From Brevibacillus antibioticus (GTDB lineage Bacteria > Bacillota > Bacilli > Brevibacillales > Brevibacillaceae): DNA of 64,000 nucleotides. A model generated the notes under the pieces. It was not told the DNA's origin and made no database searches. It was given only the letters and a program-made list of their open reading frames with translations. The DNA lies in the NCBI RefSeq assembly GCF_005217615.1, contig NZ_SZNK01000001.1:308001-372000 (forward strand). The letters are read 5' to 3'. Below, one piece after another: positions 8,604-17,431 of the stretch; position 1 is the first letter of the stretch, and each line of letters begins with the position of its first letter. Position numbers and translations under genes: made by a program.

Positions 8604-9539
8604 ATGTTTTGGAAAAAAGACAAAGCCCTAGCAGAAAAAGAGACAGCAGCGACGACAGCCACAACCACAAAGACAGGACAGCAAGACGCTTGGAAGCATG
8701 AGCTTCGCGGTCTTTACGAACAGATGGGCGCGATCCTCACTTCGAACCAAGCGATGAACGCCGAATCTGATCAAATGGTGCGATTGGTGATGAGGATGAA
8801 GGGTGTCGTAGATAATATCCAGGCCATTAACGAGCGGGATGATGAATCTGCGAGCCAGTTGTCGGTTCGAGGAGAGCGCCTGACAGACATCTGTAAACAA
8901 TCCGTAGCGCGTGCAGATGAAGGCAAGAAGGCTATGACGGACGTTGTAGAAGTCATGAGCCTGCTCGACAAAGAATCGGTCCATACATCCAAGTCCATGA
9001 GCCGCTTGGAAGAGCGCTCTTCAGAAATTACGAGTATCGTCAAGGTGATCAGCGACATTGCGAATCAGACCAACCTTCTCGCGTTGAATGCAGCGATAGA
9101 AGCGGCACGTGCCGGTGAACAAGGCCGCGGTTTTGCTGTCGTAGCGGATGAAGTACGGAAGCTGGCCGAGATGACAGCGAACTCGACCAAGACGATTGCA
9201 GAATTGATTGGCAAGATTCAGGAAGAAACAAAAGAAGCATTGTCCAACAGTGAAAAAAGCAGCAGTGCGATCAAAAATGGACTTTCCATCAGCAAGGATG
9301 CTGCGGGGAAGACAGATCAGATCGTGAACGCTTTCCAGGCACTGAACGTCGAAGTGTCGGGTGTGATGGAAATTATCGCGCATCAAAAGCGATTTGCTGA
9401 CGATGTGTCCCAGCAGGTAAGTGATGCAAAGGGCTTGCTGGATGAGCTGAATGAAGGAATGACCAAGCACGTGAGGGACGCCAACGCGGTAGAGCAAATG
9501 CTCGCGACGAGCGTAAAGGATGTCAAAAAGTTATTGTGA
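8604..9539 (+). CDS. Soluble methyl-accepting chemotaxis-type signalling protein
   Basis: A 311-residue cytoplasmic chemoreceptor. The signalling hairpin tip that binds CheA and CheW is clear ([20 protein letters not shown], then [16 protein letters not shown]; about residues 154-190), flanked by coiled-coil methylation helices. There is no membrane segment and no recognised sensory domain in the first 110 residues, which are predicted helical with a Thr-rich start. It is shorter than classic receptors (500-700 residues). It sits 24 bases after a membrane protein gene, with which it may form a two-part sensor. Confidence 0.92.
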   Translation: MFWKKDKALAEKETAATTATTTKTGQQDAWKHELRGLYEQMGAILTSNQAMNAESDQMVRLVMRMKGVVDNIQAINERDDESASQLSVRGERLTDICKQSVARADEGKKAMTDVVEVMSLLDKESVHTSKSMSRLEERSSEITSIVKVISDIANQTNLLALNAAIEAARAGEQGRGFAVVADEVRKLAEMTANSTKTIAELIGKIQEETKEALSNSEKSSSAIKNGLSISKDAAGKTDQIVNAFQALNVEVSGVMEIIAHQKRFADDVSQQVSDAKGLLDELNEGMTKHVRDANAVEQMLATSVKDVKKLL

Positions 9540-9560
9540 TCATAAGGTAAACGAATCAGG

Positions 9561-9590
9561 AGTCCGTATCCAAGCGATGCGGACTTTTTG
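9561..9590 (+). terminator. Intrinsic terminator after the soluble chemoreceptor gene
   Basis: AGTCCGTATC (9561-9570) pairs with GATGCGGACT (9576-9585, one G-U pair), followed by TTTTT. Confidence 0.85.
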
Positions 9591-9631
9591 GTATTTCTCC
9601 ACTTTTTCACCAAAATTCTACATATTTCGGT

Positions 9632-9659
9632 TTGACTATTAAGAATAACGTACTATAAT
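9632..9659 (+). promoter_or_regulatory. Sigma-A promoter of the riboswitch-aldehyde dehydrogenase unit
   Basis: TTGACT (9632-9637) and TATAAT (9654-9659) are separated by 16 bases. Transcription should begin near 9666, giving a leader of about 220 bases that contains the riboswitch. Confidence 0.8.
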
Positions 9660-9719
9660 CGAAGTAAGATTCTCCATATACTTCCTTTTTTCGACAAAAT
9701 CCTATCAGCATTCGCTATG

Positions 9720-9800
9720 AATGGGCAAACCCATTGAAAAGTGGGGACGCAAAGCCACGGGCCTAATGTACACGTTACGATGGCAGCCGGGTTGCCAACG
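9720..9800 (+). ncRNA. Cyclic di-GMP-I (GEMM-I) riboswitch aptamer
   Basis: The sequence carries the diagnostic conserved blocks of the GEMM-I class in order: GGGCAAACC (9723-9731), a P2 stem capped by a GAAA-type tetraloop, GGGACGCAAAGCCACGGGCCT (about 9743-9764), a variable P3 arm with ATGGCAGCC (9780-9788), and closing GGGTTGCC (9790-9797) that pairs with the 5' GGCAAACC strand. The A-rich GACGCAAAGCC core is the c-di-GMP binding junction. A hairpin terminator follows within 35 bases, so control is probably by transcription termination. Whether ligand turns expression on or off cannot be decided by eye. Confidence 0.95.
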
Positions 9801-9828
9801 AGCAGTGTATTTTACTGTTTTAGTTTTA

Positions 9829-9864
9829 CGGCTCCTTTCATGCGAAAGGGGCCTATTTATTTTA
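9829..9864 (+). terminator. Riboswitch expression-platform terminator
   Basis: GGCTCCTTTC (9830-9839) pairs with GAAAGGGGCC (9844-9853) around an ATGC loop, followed by a T-rich tract. It lies between the c-di-GMP aptamer and the aldehyde dehydrogenase start. Confidence 0.88.
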
Positions 9865-9884
9865 CAAAAGGGAGAGGTTGTAGC

Positions 9885-11342
9885 ATGTCAATCCTTCAAA
9901 CACTGGACAAGCAGTATATCAATGGGGAGTGGCGCGACGGACTGGGCGCGAAGACATTGCAAGATATCAACCCTTACAACGGGGAAGTCATCGCAGAGTT
10001 TAAAATGGCAAATCTGGAGGATATCGACGCGGCTTACAAGGCGGCAGCCAACGCGAAAAAAGAGTGGGATGAAGTGAATGCTTATACCAAATCCCGAATG
10101 TTGGAGCGTGCTGTTCGCTATATCGAAGAGCATGAAGAAGAAATCATTCAGATCATCATTCGTGAACTAGGTGGAACCCGACTGAAGGCATTTTTTGAGA
10201 TCGGGCTTGTGAAGGATATTATTCGTGAGGCGGCTACGTTCCCGGTACGCATGGAAGGAAAAATTCTCCCTTCTCCCGTAGACGGAAAGGAAAATCGCTT
10301 GTATCGGATTCCCGCAGGAGTTGTCGGCGTCATCAGTCCGTTCAACTTCCCGTTCTATCTGTCGATGAAGTCCGTAGCTCCAGCTCTTGGCGCGGGCAAC
10401 GGTGTCGTCCTCAAACCGCATGAGCACACGCCAATCACGGGTGGGACTCTCATCGCGAAAATTTTTGAAGAAGTAGGTCTGCCCAAAGGCTTGATCAACG
10501 TCGTTGTAACGGATATTGCTGAAATTGGTGATGGTTTTGTCTCCCACCCCATTCCACGCATCCTTTCGTTTACAGGCTCGAGCCAAGTAGGAAGTCATAT
10601 CGCGCAAGTGGCAGCGAAGCATTTCAAGAAGGCGATTTTGGAGCTAGGCGGCAATAGTGCCCTGATTGTTTTGGAGGATGCGGATCTTACGTATGCCGTC
10701 AATGCAGCAGTATTCAGCCGCTTTACCCACCAAGGTCAGATTTGCATGTCGGCTAACCGGGTTCTGGTTCACCAAGATGTTTACGATAAATTCCTCGATC
10801 TGTATGTGGAAAAAGTATCTGGACTCAAGGTAGGCGACCCAAATGATCCAGACACGGTAATCGGTCCACTCATCAATCAACGGCAAGTCGCCAACCTGAT
10901 GGCAACGATCGATGAAGCGATTCGCGAAGGAGCCGTTCCTGCACTGAAAGGGGAAGTAAAAGGAAACGTGGTCGAGCCGATTGTTTTGACAGGTGTGACC
11001 ACAGACATGTCCATTGCATCCAAAGAACTGTTTGGTCCGGCTGTTTGCATCATGTCGTTTGCTTCCGAGGAAGAAGCGATTCGCATGGCGAACGAGACAC
11101 CATTTGGATTGTCCGGGGCGATTCATACCCGCGATCTGGAGAGAGGTGCCCAGATGGCCAAGCGCATTGAGACGGGCATGATTCATATCAACGATGGAAC
11201 GATCAATGACGAGCCAATTGTGGCGTTCGGCGGTGAAAAGCATTCCGGATTGGGACGCTTAAATGGTCAATGGAGCCTAGAAGAGTTTACTACGCTAAAA
11301 TGGATTTCGGTTCAGCACAAAAAGCGCCAATTTCCGTACTAA
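9885..11342 (+). CDS. Aldehyde dehydrogenase, YfmT/benzaldehyde (vanillin) dehydrogenase-like
   Basis: A 485-residue NAD(P)-dependent aldehyde dehydrogenase, oxidising an aldehyde to the acid. Visible motifs are the cofactor loop ISPFNFPFYLSMKS, SFTGSSQVG, the general base in LELGGNS, and the catalytic Cys in HQGQICMSANR. It looks closest to the aromatic-aldehyde group (YfmT, vanillin or benzaldehyde dehydrogenases). ATG 9885 has GGGAGAGG upstream; an open frame reaching further back runs through the riboswitch and is not real. It is followed by a soluble chemoreceptor, the same order as yfmT-yfmS in Bacillus subtilis as I recall it. Expression should depend on c-di-GMP. Confidence 0.93.
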   Translation: MSILQTLDKQYINGEWRDGLGAKTLQDINPYNGEVIAEFKMANLEDIDAAYKAAANAKKEWDEVNAYTKSRMLERAVRYIEEHEEEIIQIIIRELGGTRLKAFFEIGLVKDIIREAATFPVRMEGKILPSPVDGKENRLYRIPAGVVGVISPFNFPFYLSMKSVAPALGAGNGVVLKPHEHTPITGGTLIAKIFEEVGLPKGLINVVVTDIAEIGDGFVSHPIPRILSFTGSSQVGSHIAQVAAKHFKKAILELGGNSALIVLEDADLTYAVNAAVFSRFTHQGQICMSANRVLVHQDVYDKFLDLYVEKVSGLKVGDPNDPDTVIGPLINQRQVANLMATIDEAIREGAVPALKGEVKGNVVEPIVLTGVTTDMSIASKELFGPAVCIMSFASEEEAIRMANETPFGLSGAIHTRDLERGAQMAKRIETGMIHINDGTINDEPIVAFGGEKHSGLGRLNGQWSLEEFTTLKWISVQHKKRQFPY

Positions 11343-11372
11343 TGCCATCAAAATATAGAGGTGAAGAGGGTT

Positions 11373-12254
11373 ATGAACGGATACGAAGAATGGAACGAAA
11401 CAGAAGCTTCCGAAAAGGGGCAAAACGCAGAACTGCTCGAGGCTTTCATCAAGGTTGCCCCCTATTTAAATGATTTGCTCACCGATGACATTACCATTGG
11501 GGTCTACGACACGGAAAAGCTATTGCGCAATGTGCCTGCTCAAACATTTGCACTGCAAGTAAAGCCCGGTGATCCACTCCAGGAAGGAGATGTGATCACC
11601 AACGCGATTCGAAGAAACACCAAGCAGGCGATGATGGTCCCCAAGGAATTATTTGGTTTTCCTCTCGTCGCACGAGCGATCCCCCTGCATGATCACACGG
11701 GAAAAGTCATCGGTGGTGTCGGCATTGGCTCGAGTATGGAGCGAGCCAATGAGCTGTATGAAATTGCCGCAAATCTCTCGAGTGTTGTCGAGCAGGTCAG
11801 TGCCACCACACAAGAGATGGCGTTGCAGATCGGGAATTTGAACGAGCAAATGAAGGGGATCTCAGAGCAAGCCAATGATGTGAGCCACAGTACGACTGAG
11901 ATCGAGCAAATTACACTCGCCGTGAAAAAAATCGCTGATCAAAGTAACATTTTGGGACTGAATGCGAGTATTGAGGCTGCGCGAGTAGGAGATGCAGGGC
12001 GTGGGTTCGCTGTCGTCGCGCATGAGGTTCGCAATATGGCGACGGATTCAAGGGCGAATGCAGACAAAATTAAGCAAACTACGGATTCCATCCGGGTTTT
12101 GATATCCCTCCTGCAAAATTCGATTGAATTGATCAATCAAACCATGGAGAGTCAGGCAGCCGCTACGGAGGAAATTTCTGCGACGATGGTCGAAGTGAGC
12201 GGCAATACGCAAAAGCTGGCAGGGCTTGCCCAAGAAGTGTTTGAAATAAAGTAA
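11373..12254 (+). CDS. Soluble chemoreceptor, YfmS-like
   Basis: A 293-residue cytoplasmic chemoreceptor with no membrane helix. The N-terminal 125 residues form a compact sensory region (with [12 protein letters not shown] and [15 protein letters not shown]) like that of YfmS-type receptors; the C-terminal part is a short MCP signalling hairpin whose tip reads [20 protein letters not shown], diverged at several positions from the commonest consensus. ATG 11373 is preferred to GTG 11361; both have purine-rich sites upstream. It shares the c-di-GMP riboswitch leader with the aldehyde dehydrogenase 30 bases upstream, so chemotaxis towards the enzyme's substrate or product is a sensible inference. 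Confidence 0.9.
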   Translation: MNGYEEWNETEASEKGQNAELLEAFIKVAPYLNDLLTDDITIGVYDTEKLLRNVPAQTFALQVKPGDPLQEGDVITNAIRRNTKQAMMVPKELFGFPLVARAIPLHDHTGKVIGGVGIGSSMERANELYEIAANLSSVVEQVSATTQEMALQIGNLNEQMKGISEQANDVSHSTTEIEQITLAVKKIADQSNILGLNASIEAARVGDAGRGFAVVAHEVRNMATDSRANADKIKQTTDSIRVLISLLQNSIELINQTMESQAAATEEISATMVEVSGNTQKLAGLAQEVFEIK

Positions 12255-12270
12255 GCCCATACATGTAACA

Positions 12271-12314
12271 AAAATCCCCTCTTAGGAGTCTTACTCTTGA
12301 GAGGGGATTTTTTC
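12271..12314. terminator. Terminator after the yfmT-yfmS-like unit
   Basis: AAATCCCCTC (12272-12281) pairs with GAGGGGATTT (12301-12310); T and A runs flank it, so it can also end transcripts of the converging pseudogene. Confidence 0.88.
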
Positions 12315-12325
12315 CTTTAGTTCTT

Positions 12326-13713
12326 TTATGTGGTAGGTAGTGGTTGCTCCAGCATATAGCGATACACCGGGACTTCATCGCTCTTTTCAACGGGCAAGAA
12401 GCTAAACGTGACGTAGCTGTCCACGGATTCCGGTTCCAGGGCCAATACAATGAAGCTCGCATTTGGCTGGGCCATGCTGAACACGTAACTACCCGCAGGA
12501 AAGGTTTTCGTTGTTTCTGTTACATTTGCAGTCACTTAGTTGGTGAAATGCCCATTCTCGTAAATCGTATTCACCTTGTTTTCCAAAATGGTGTAGCTTT
12601 CTACTGCTATCGTTGTCTCTTTTGATAGCTTGATTATTGAAACACCGAGCAATTCCAGCTTGGCTGCAATGTCATGGTAGCCAGGAGGCATGAGATAGGC
12701 AGTGGATCGCTCGCGCTCGAGTACAGGATAGGCATCCGTGGAGCTTACCTTGTTGTCGTTTGCTTTTTTGCCTTTTTCCGTGATTTCTGCGTGTGCCTGG
12801 GTCACGGCGGACTTGATTACTTTGGCGTTGGCCGCTGTTGATTGGATGACAGCAGCGTGAGTCAAGGCCTGACTGTATACACGTCGTTCAAAATCGGCGC
12901 GTCCAATACCGATGCGCGTGTTTCCACCAAAAACGTCAACGTGTTTTTCAATCCCAAGGCATTGCGACCGATTCTTGTCTCTGTGCAGCCTTCTGTTGCG
13001 GTCACTTTTCCGTCCTTGCCTTTTGCCAGCGTATAGGAAGCGTGATGAGAAAGTTGCTCCTTGTCGAGTACTTTTTGAACATCTGCCAAGAGCAGCTGGA
13101 GGGGATGTTCAGGTTTTTCGCTGAGGAGACAGAACATCGTAGGAAGAGATCGCGTCCTTTTCTCCAACATCGCGAAGCTGGCTGGAAGAGACGCCGTATC
13201 CGTGGGCGTCAAGCACCACATCAGGTTGATAGGCATCGATGGCTTGGTGGACAGCTTGTACCTCTGGATATTCTACCTTCATGTAGTCACGGTTGGCATC
13301 CAGCTCTGTCGCGATGTAGCGTTTGAACTGGTAGGAGCCATCCGGGTTGATGCGAGGAACAATCGCAATGTTTCCTTTACCCAGGAGATCGGCGCCAAGT
13401 TTTCCTACTGCCAGCCAATGATATCCCGATGGATAGCAACTGGATTTCCTTGTTCCCTGCTGCCAATTTGCTTATGTGAGCCATCGTTTCTTCCTGGGAT
13501 GTAAAAGCTTCTTTTCCTTCTTGGAAGCGGGGTGTCCCAAACTGGATCGTTGGCTTTGGAAACAAGCTCTCAATCTGTGCAGGCTGTACATAGGTTGGCC
13601 CTATTCCGTAATGAGGAATGTGGTTCAGCTTGGGTGGCATGGATGATTGAGGGACTGGTGAACAGAGATATTACGAGTGCTGTAGAAACAACGTAGCGTA
13701 CTTTCTTGTCCAT
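12326..13713 (-). pseudogene. Decayed secreted M14 zinc carboxypeptidase
   Basis: Reading the minus strand from 13713, a good ribosome binding site (AGGAGGG) and ATG open a signal peptide (MDKKVRYVVSTALVISLF), but the frame breaks near 13640, near 13400, near 13120, near 12862 and again near 12536. Across the three frames M14 motifs survive: IVPRINPDG, DANRDY, LDAHGYG and the catalytic-Glu segment TFLVETR. The first zinc-ligand motif (HGNE type), expected between SIGISLAG and GKLGADLLG, is missing, implying an internal deletion near 13400. With at least four frame breaks plus the lost zinc ligands, it cannot make an active peptidase. Confidence 0.85.
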
Positions 13714-13846
13714 AAATTCCCTCCTGCGAAATAGAAGCCGACACCTACGATTAATCCATCAGACTATTATAAAAACAATAATTACTACGAAATATTCATT
13801 TTAAAGCAGGACTTTCGGTTCTCCTTTAATAGAACAGGGGGATGAC

Positions 13847-15265
13847 ATGGTCAAAAAAATCAGCAGAATGCTCCTTTTGTTGACGGCCATCGCGGTAAGT
13901 AGTTTCTTTCTGAGCGATATTTTTGCAAACGAATGGAAAAAACCAACAGAAACAGAGAAGGTTGATCACCTGAATGGCGCGATTCACCAAAAACAAGAAT
14001 TTCAACTCCATGACGGTACCACGTATTGGGCCCATAAAATGACAGGTCAGCGCGATATGACGCCGTACGTTTTTACTATTCCGATTCAGGGGAACAGTCA
14101 GAACATGACGTTCCGCTATCGAGCCTATGATGAGTCGAAGAAACCGAATTGGAAGATCGTCACGCTTGATCAAGTCCAGACCCTTCCGCTTGCCTCTGGT
14201 TTTGTAGAGACGGAGGGCAGGTATATTTGGTTAGGTAAGCCGATTGTCTACGTGGACAAGGGTAGAGCCACGATTGAAGAAAAGCCGGGATTGGCGTCGC
14301 CAGTTGAAGTAAAACAGACGTCTTCTGGTGTCGAGCTTGTGTTTCAGCTACCGATGAAAGCAGGCTTTATCAGTGAAATGTGGGCGCTCGATTCGAGAGA
14401 TCCGCTCGTTCCTTGGGGAGAAAAAATGCTTGACAGCATCTGGCTTAACTTGGACGTTACGGAAAAGGCAAAATGGCTGTACGATGGGTATTACTATCAA
14501 AGTCCTTCAACGTACGAGCCGACTTCGGAGTCCTCTTTTTGGCGGATTCCTGAAAATTATGTCCTTCGCTCCTTTTTATATACAGGGGGAAGCAAGGCTG
14601 CCCGGGATATGGGTTATGTGATGTTGAAAGCGAGCCTAAAGCAGCAGGAGCCTGAGGGGTACTGGAAGACGCAGCCGCGCTCCACGTGGTTAAGCACCGA
14701 TTACGGGATACCAGAGGGCTTTTACGATACGAGATTCAACACAGGAGCAGCTGATTTGATGCTGCGGGGCTGTGATCAGTATCAAGAAAAGGACTTTTGC
14801 CAATCGGCGAAAAAATATGCTTCTTACTTTCACAATTTCGTAGCCATGAACCATTTTGTCATTGCTGGCGTACAGCAAGGCTGGTTGGTTCCGGACTATG
14901 GGACAGCAATGAATCCAATGATTCAGACACATGTTTCTTTGAATCATCAGTTGGCGGAAATCAATTTTCTCTACAAAAACTATCTACAATTCGGGGACCA
15001 GAAGGACAAAGATTTAGCGGATAGTATGCTCTATGGTGTCGTTAATCTCGGAGCGCAGTGGATACTCGGAAATGGCGATTTGCATTACGCTTATTTTCCG
15101 GACGGGACATTCGGCAGGAAGGACTATCCGTACTTGACCTACAATGACTTGGTCGAAACGCAGCGCTTGTACCGTCAATTGCATGGAATGGATGAGATGA
15201 CGCTTACCATGTTGATTGACAGTAAATTAAAGTGGATGCAGTTGAATAATATTCAGTACCGTTGA
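13847..15265 (+). CDS. Secreted protein of unknown function, probable alpha/alpha-barrel fold
   Basis: A 472-residue exported protein. The N-terminus (MVKKISRMLLLLTAIAVSSF) is a signal peptide or membrane anchor. The first 190 residues look beta-rich; the rest is rich in aromatic residues and spaced helices (WRIPENYVLRSFLYTGG, DYGIPEGFYDTRFNTGAADLM), a pattern seen in alpha/alpha toroid carbohydrate-active enzymes such as lyases, epimerases and six-hairpin glycosidases. I cannot assign a family. ATG 13847 follows GGGGGATG. It stands alone between a pseudogene and a terminator. Confidence 0.85.
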   Translation: MVKKISRMLLLLTAIAVSSFFLSDIFANEWKKPTETEKVDHLNGAIHQKQEFQLHDGTTYWAHKMTGQRDMTPYVFTIPIQGNSQNMTFRYRAYDESKKPNWKIVTLDQVQTLPLASGFVETEGRYIWLGKPIVYVDKGRATIEEKPGLASPVEVKQTSSGVELVFQLPMKAGFISEMWALDSRDPLVPWGEKMLDSIWLNLDVTEKAKWLYDGYYYQSPSTYEPTSESSFWRIPENYVLRSFLYTGGSKAARDMGYVMLKASLKQQEPEGYWKTQPRSTWLSTDYGIPEGFYDTRFNTGAADLMLRGCDQYQEKDFCQSAKKYASYFHNFVAMNHFVIAGVQQGWLVPDYGTAMNPMIQTHVSLNHQLAEINFLYKNYLQFGDQKDKDLADSMLYGVVNLGAQWILGNGDLHYAYFPDGTFGRKDYPYLTYNDLVETQRLYRQLHGMDEMTLTMLIDSKLKWMQLNNIQYR

Positions 15266-15280
15266 CATATGGAATTGTGA

Positions 15281-15330
15281 CCCGTACGAAGAGCAGATGA
15301 TAAAGTGACCTTCGTACGGGTTTTTATTTT
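15281..15330 (+). terminator. Terminator after the secreted protein gene
   Basis: CCCGTACGAAG (15281-15291) and CTTCGTACGGG (15310-15320) form a perfect 11-base stem followed by TTTTTATTTT. Confidence 0.93.
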
Positions 15331-15405
15331 GCAAACTCGCTGGTCTAACGAAGTTTGAGAGGATCAGGCGGGAAATCGAGCGGTTTTTCTTTCGTTGAAT
15401 TTGAT

Positions 15406-16095
15406 CTACTTTACTTTCCGCAAAGCAAACAAGGTCAAAAAGCTAACAGCCTCCCGCAGCTCTACGCTTATTCGGCCCGCGATATCTGGCGTAATTCCCT
15501 CTTTGTATACCGGCTCTTCGCCCAGCAGTGTGAAGCCATTTTCGCTCGCTAACTGCTTGGCTTCCCAGGGCATCATCGTATTTTGGATCGTTGCCTCTTC
15601 ATAGAGTCTGCGATAGCTATGAGCGCGTGGGCCAGCTGTAGGACCGAGGATACCCAAGACGAGAAAGCCTCCTGGTGCAAGCACGCGGTGAAGCTCCAAG
15701 AGTGCCTTGAGCGGAGACGGCGTGAATTCCACTACGTTAATCGAGAGCACCCCAGAGAATGAATCATTGGCAAACGGAAGCTCGCTGATGTCTCCTGTCT
15801 GAAAATGAACAGAGCCCGGGAAGGAAATGACCCGGTCATGAGCGAGGCGGATCATTTCCCCGGCAATGTCGATGCCCTCCACCTGATAGCCGTGCTCTGC
15901 AAGCTTGCAACTGGCATAGCCGTCACCACAGCCTGCATCGAGAACAGGTCCAGATCCGACAGGAACATACTTCATAAAATAGGGGAGGATAGTGCTGCGA
16001 CTGCCTTTTTCCCACATGTGCTCACTTCGTTTTCGCCAGTCTTCTGCAAATTGATCCCATTGCTTGGCGGCTAGTTCTATCCATTGACTCATCAT
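15406..16095 (-). CDS. Class I SAM-dependent methyltransferase
   Basis: A 229-residue methyltransferase of the Methyltransf_11/UbiE-like type. The SAM motif I is VLDAGCGDGYASCKLAEHG (about 53-71); the acidic motif II region and the FSGVLSINVVEFTPSP and LKPGG-like LAPGGFLVLG segments follow. The substrate cannot be told from sequence. It is divergent in sense from the upstream genes and shares the strand with the Rrf2 regulator 88 bases upstream, so the two may be co-transcribed. Confidence 0.88.
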   Translation of the reverse strand: MMSQWIELAAKQWDQFAEDWRKRSEHMWEKGSRSTILPYFMKYVPVGSGPVLDAGCGDGYASCKLAEHGYQVEGIDIAGEMIRLAHDRVISFPGSVHFQTGDISELPFANDSFSGVLSINVVEFTPSPLKALLELHRVLAPGGFLVLGILGPTAGPRAHSYRRLYEEATIQNTMMPWEAKQLASENGFTLLGEEPVYKEGITPDIAGRISVELREAVSFLTLFALRKVK

Positions 16096-16182
16096 AGTTC
16101 ACGCCTTTCTCATCGAATGAACGATACGGTTATGAAGAAAAACTCCGGTCGAGGCGGCCGGAGCTTTTCAGGGAAGTTGTTT

Positions 16183-16599
16183 TTACGTCAAACGGTCATG
16201 AGGTTGTTTGGGGATATGCGCGACCAAGTCCGCAATTTTTTTACTCTTCAGCGTATGCATCATTTGTTGCTCGGCGTCAGCCACAACCTGTTGAATCAGA
16301 CAGGCACTATCATGGTGGAAGCTGCATTCAAACAAGGAGGTTGTCCCTTCAATGGCTTGGATAACATCCAGAAATGAAATATCATCCTGGTTGCGCTTGA
16401 GCTTGTATCCGCCATTTGCGCCAGAGACCGAGTGGATCAACCCAGCTTTGACCAGTTTGGTCAACATTTTGGATAGGTATGTTTGTGAAACGCCTAGCTT
16501 CTCTGCCAAAAGCTGAACACTAACGGGTTTATCAGGGGCTTCTGCTACCAGATAGAGCATCGCATGGAGGGCATAGTCTGTTGCCTGTGAATACTTCAT
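16183..16599 (-). CDS. Rrf2 family transcriptional regulator
   Basis: A 138-residue winged-helix repressor. The protein begins MKYSQATDYALHAMLYL, the usual Rrf2 start, and contains LAEKLGVSQTYLSKMLTKL as recognition helix region. Only two cysteines (in ECSFHHDSAC) remain where NsrR/IscR have three iron-sulphur ligands, so cluster binding is doubtful and a simple thiol or ligand sensor is possible. ATG 16599 has GAGGTG upstream. It is divergent from a thioredoxin gene 290 bases away, which suggests, without proving, redox-linked control. Confidence 0.9.
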   Translation of the reverse strand: MKYSQATDYALHAMLYLVAEAPDKPVSVQLLAEKLGVSQTYLSKMLTKLVKAGLIHSVSGANGGYKLKRNQDDISFLDVIQAIEGTTSLFECSFHHDSACLIQQVVADAEQQMMHTLKSKKIADLVAHIPKQPHDRLT

Positions 16600-16719
16600 A
16601 AGACACCTCAATCATGGACTTAATACATCCATCATAAAGTGAATGGGAAGCATGAGCAAGGGGAAGAGTCATTCGCGCTGTTACCTGCACTTTCGATGCC
16701 CATTATAGGATGGTGCAAC

Positions 16720-16749
16720 TTGACACAAAAAACCTTTTGAAGATATTAT
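16720..16749 (+). promoter_or_regulatory. Probable promoter of the thioredoxin gene
   Basis: TTGACA (16720-16725) and TATTAT (16744-16749) lie 18 bases apart on the + strand, about 140 bases before the thioredoxin start. This would give a leader of about 130 bases in which nothing else is recognised. Confidence 0.55.
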
Positions 16750-16888
16750 AGACACAATAAGTCTGTGAATGAGTTGTTTGGAATGATCCAATTACAGCGA
16801 GTTATTTTTTGTTACTATTAAGGATATTAGAGGTCTGTAATGGTCGTTTTGAGTAACTGTTCAACATAAAAAGGGGAGGAAAGTACAA

Positions 16889-17206
16889 ATGAGCATTTGT
16901 CACACGACAGATACTACGTTTCAACATGATGTAAAAAGCGAGGGCTATACTCTCGTCAATTTTTGGGCACCTTGGTGCGGGCCGTGCCGCTTTTTTGGGC
17001 CGATACTCGAATCGTTCGATAGGGAGCATAGCAGCGAAGTGAGAGTCCTAAAAGTCAATGTCGATGAACAAACGGAGATTGCCAATCAGTATGGCATTAT
17101 GAGTTTGCCAACGACCATTTTGCTCAAAAACGGGGAATTGATCGACAAAGTCGTAGGAGCTGCCCCTCTAGCGGAACTGAAACAATTTGTTTTCAAGCAT
17201 AGGTAA
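16889..17206 (+). CDS. Thioredoxin
   Basis: A 105-residue thioredoxin that reduces protein disulphides in the cytoplasm. The active site WAPWCGPC (about residues 27-34) and the cis-Pro loop MSLPTT (about 71-76) are present, and the length is exactly that of the family. It is monocistronic with its own terminator. It is probably an accessory thioredoxin rather than the main TrxA, because the surrounding sequence is diverged (for example CRFFGPIL after the active site); that ranking is inference. Confidence 0.93.
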   Translation: MSICHTTDTTFQHDVKSEGYTLVNFWAPWCGPCRFFGPILESFDREHSSEVRVLKVNVDEQTEIANQYGIMSLPTTILLKNGELIDKVVGAAPLAELKQFVFKHR

Positions 17207-17221
17207 TAGGACAACGAAGCG

Positions 17222-17255
17222 AAAGCCATCGGTCAACTTGATCGGTGGCTTTTTG
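17222..17255 (+). terminator. Terminator after thioredoxin
   Basis: GCCATCGGTC and GATCGGTGGC form a stem with two G-U pairs, followed by TTTTT. Confidence 0.85.
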
Positions 17256-17289
17256 GTATCCAGTTGTTACACGTATGCGTACTTTAATG

Positions 17290-17351
17290 AATGAAAGCGT
17301 TTGAGCGTTTTTGCGTTGTTCCGTGTTCTTGCAAGGGGAAGCGCTTCCAAT
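17290..17351 (+). promoter_or_regulatory. Two catabolite-response (cre)-like sites before the HPPD gene
   Basis: ATGAAAGCGTTTGA (17291-17304 region) and the palindrome GGAAGCGCTTCC (17337-17348) both resemble the CcpA-binding cre consensus WTGNAANCGNWNNCW, each with one or two mismatches. They lie 80-140 bases before the HPPD start and suggest carbon catabolite control of tyrosine breakdown. Confidence 0.45.
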
Positions 17352-17431
17352 GTATTCTCAAGATAACGACAAAATAATCCCAATTCACAAAATAATGTCA
17401 ATAATTGAAAAGGAAAGCGGAGGGGTAGGCA

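Noticed and set aside
9741-9884. N-terminal extension of the aldehyde dehydrogenase into the riboswitch
   Set aside because: The frame is open, but it covers conserved aptamer and terminator sequence and lacks start signals; ATG 9885 matches the family start.
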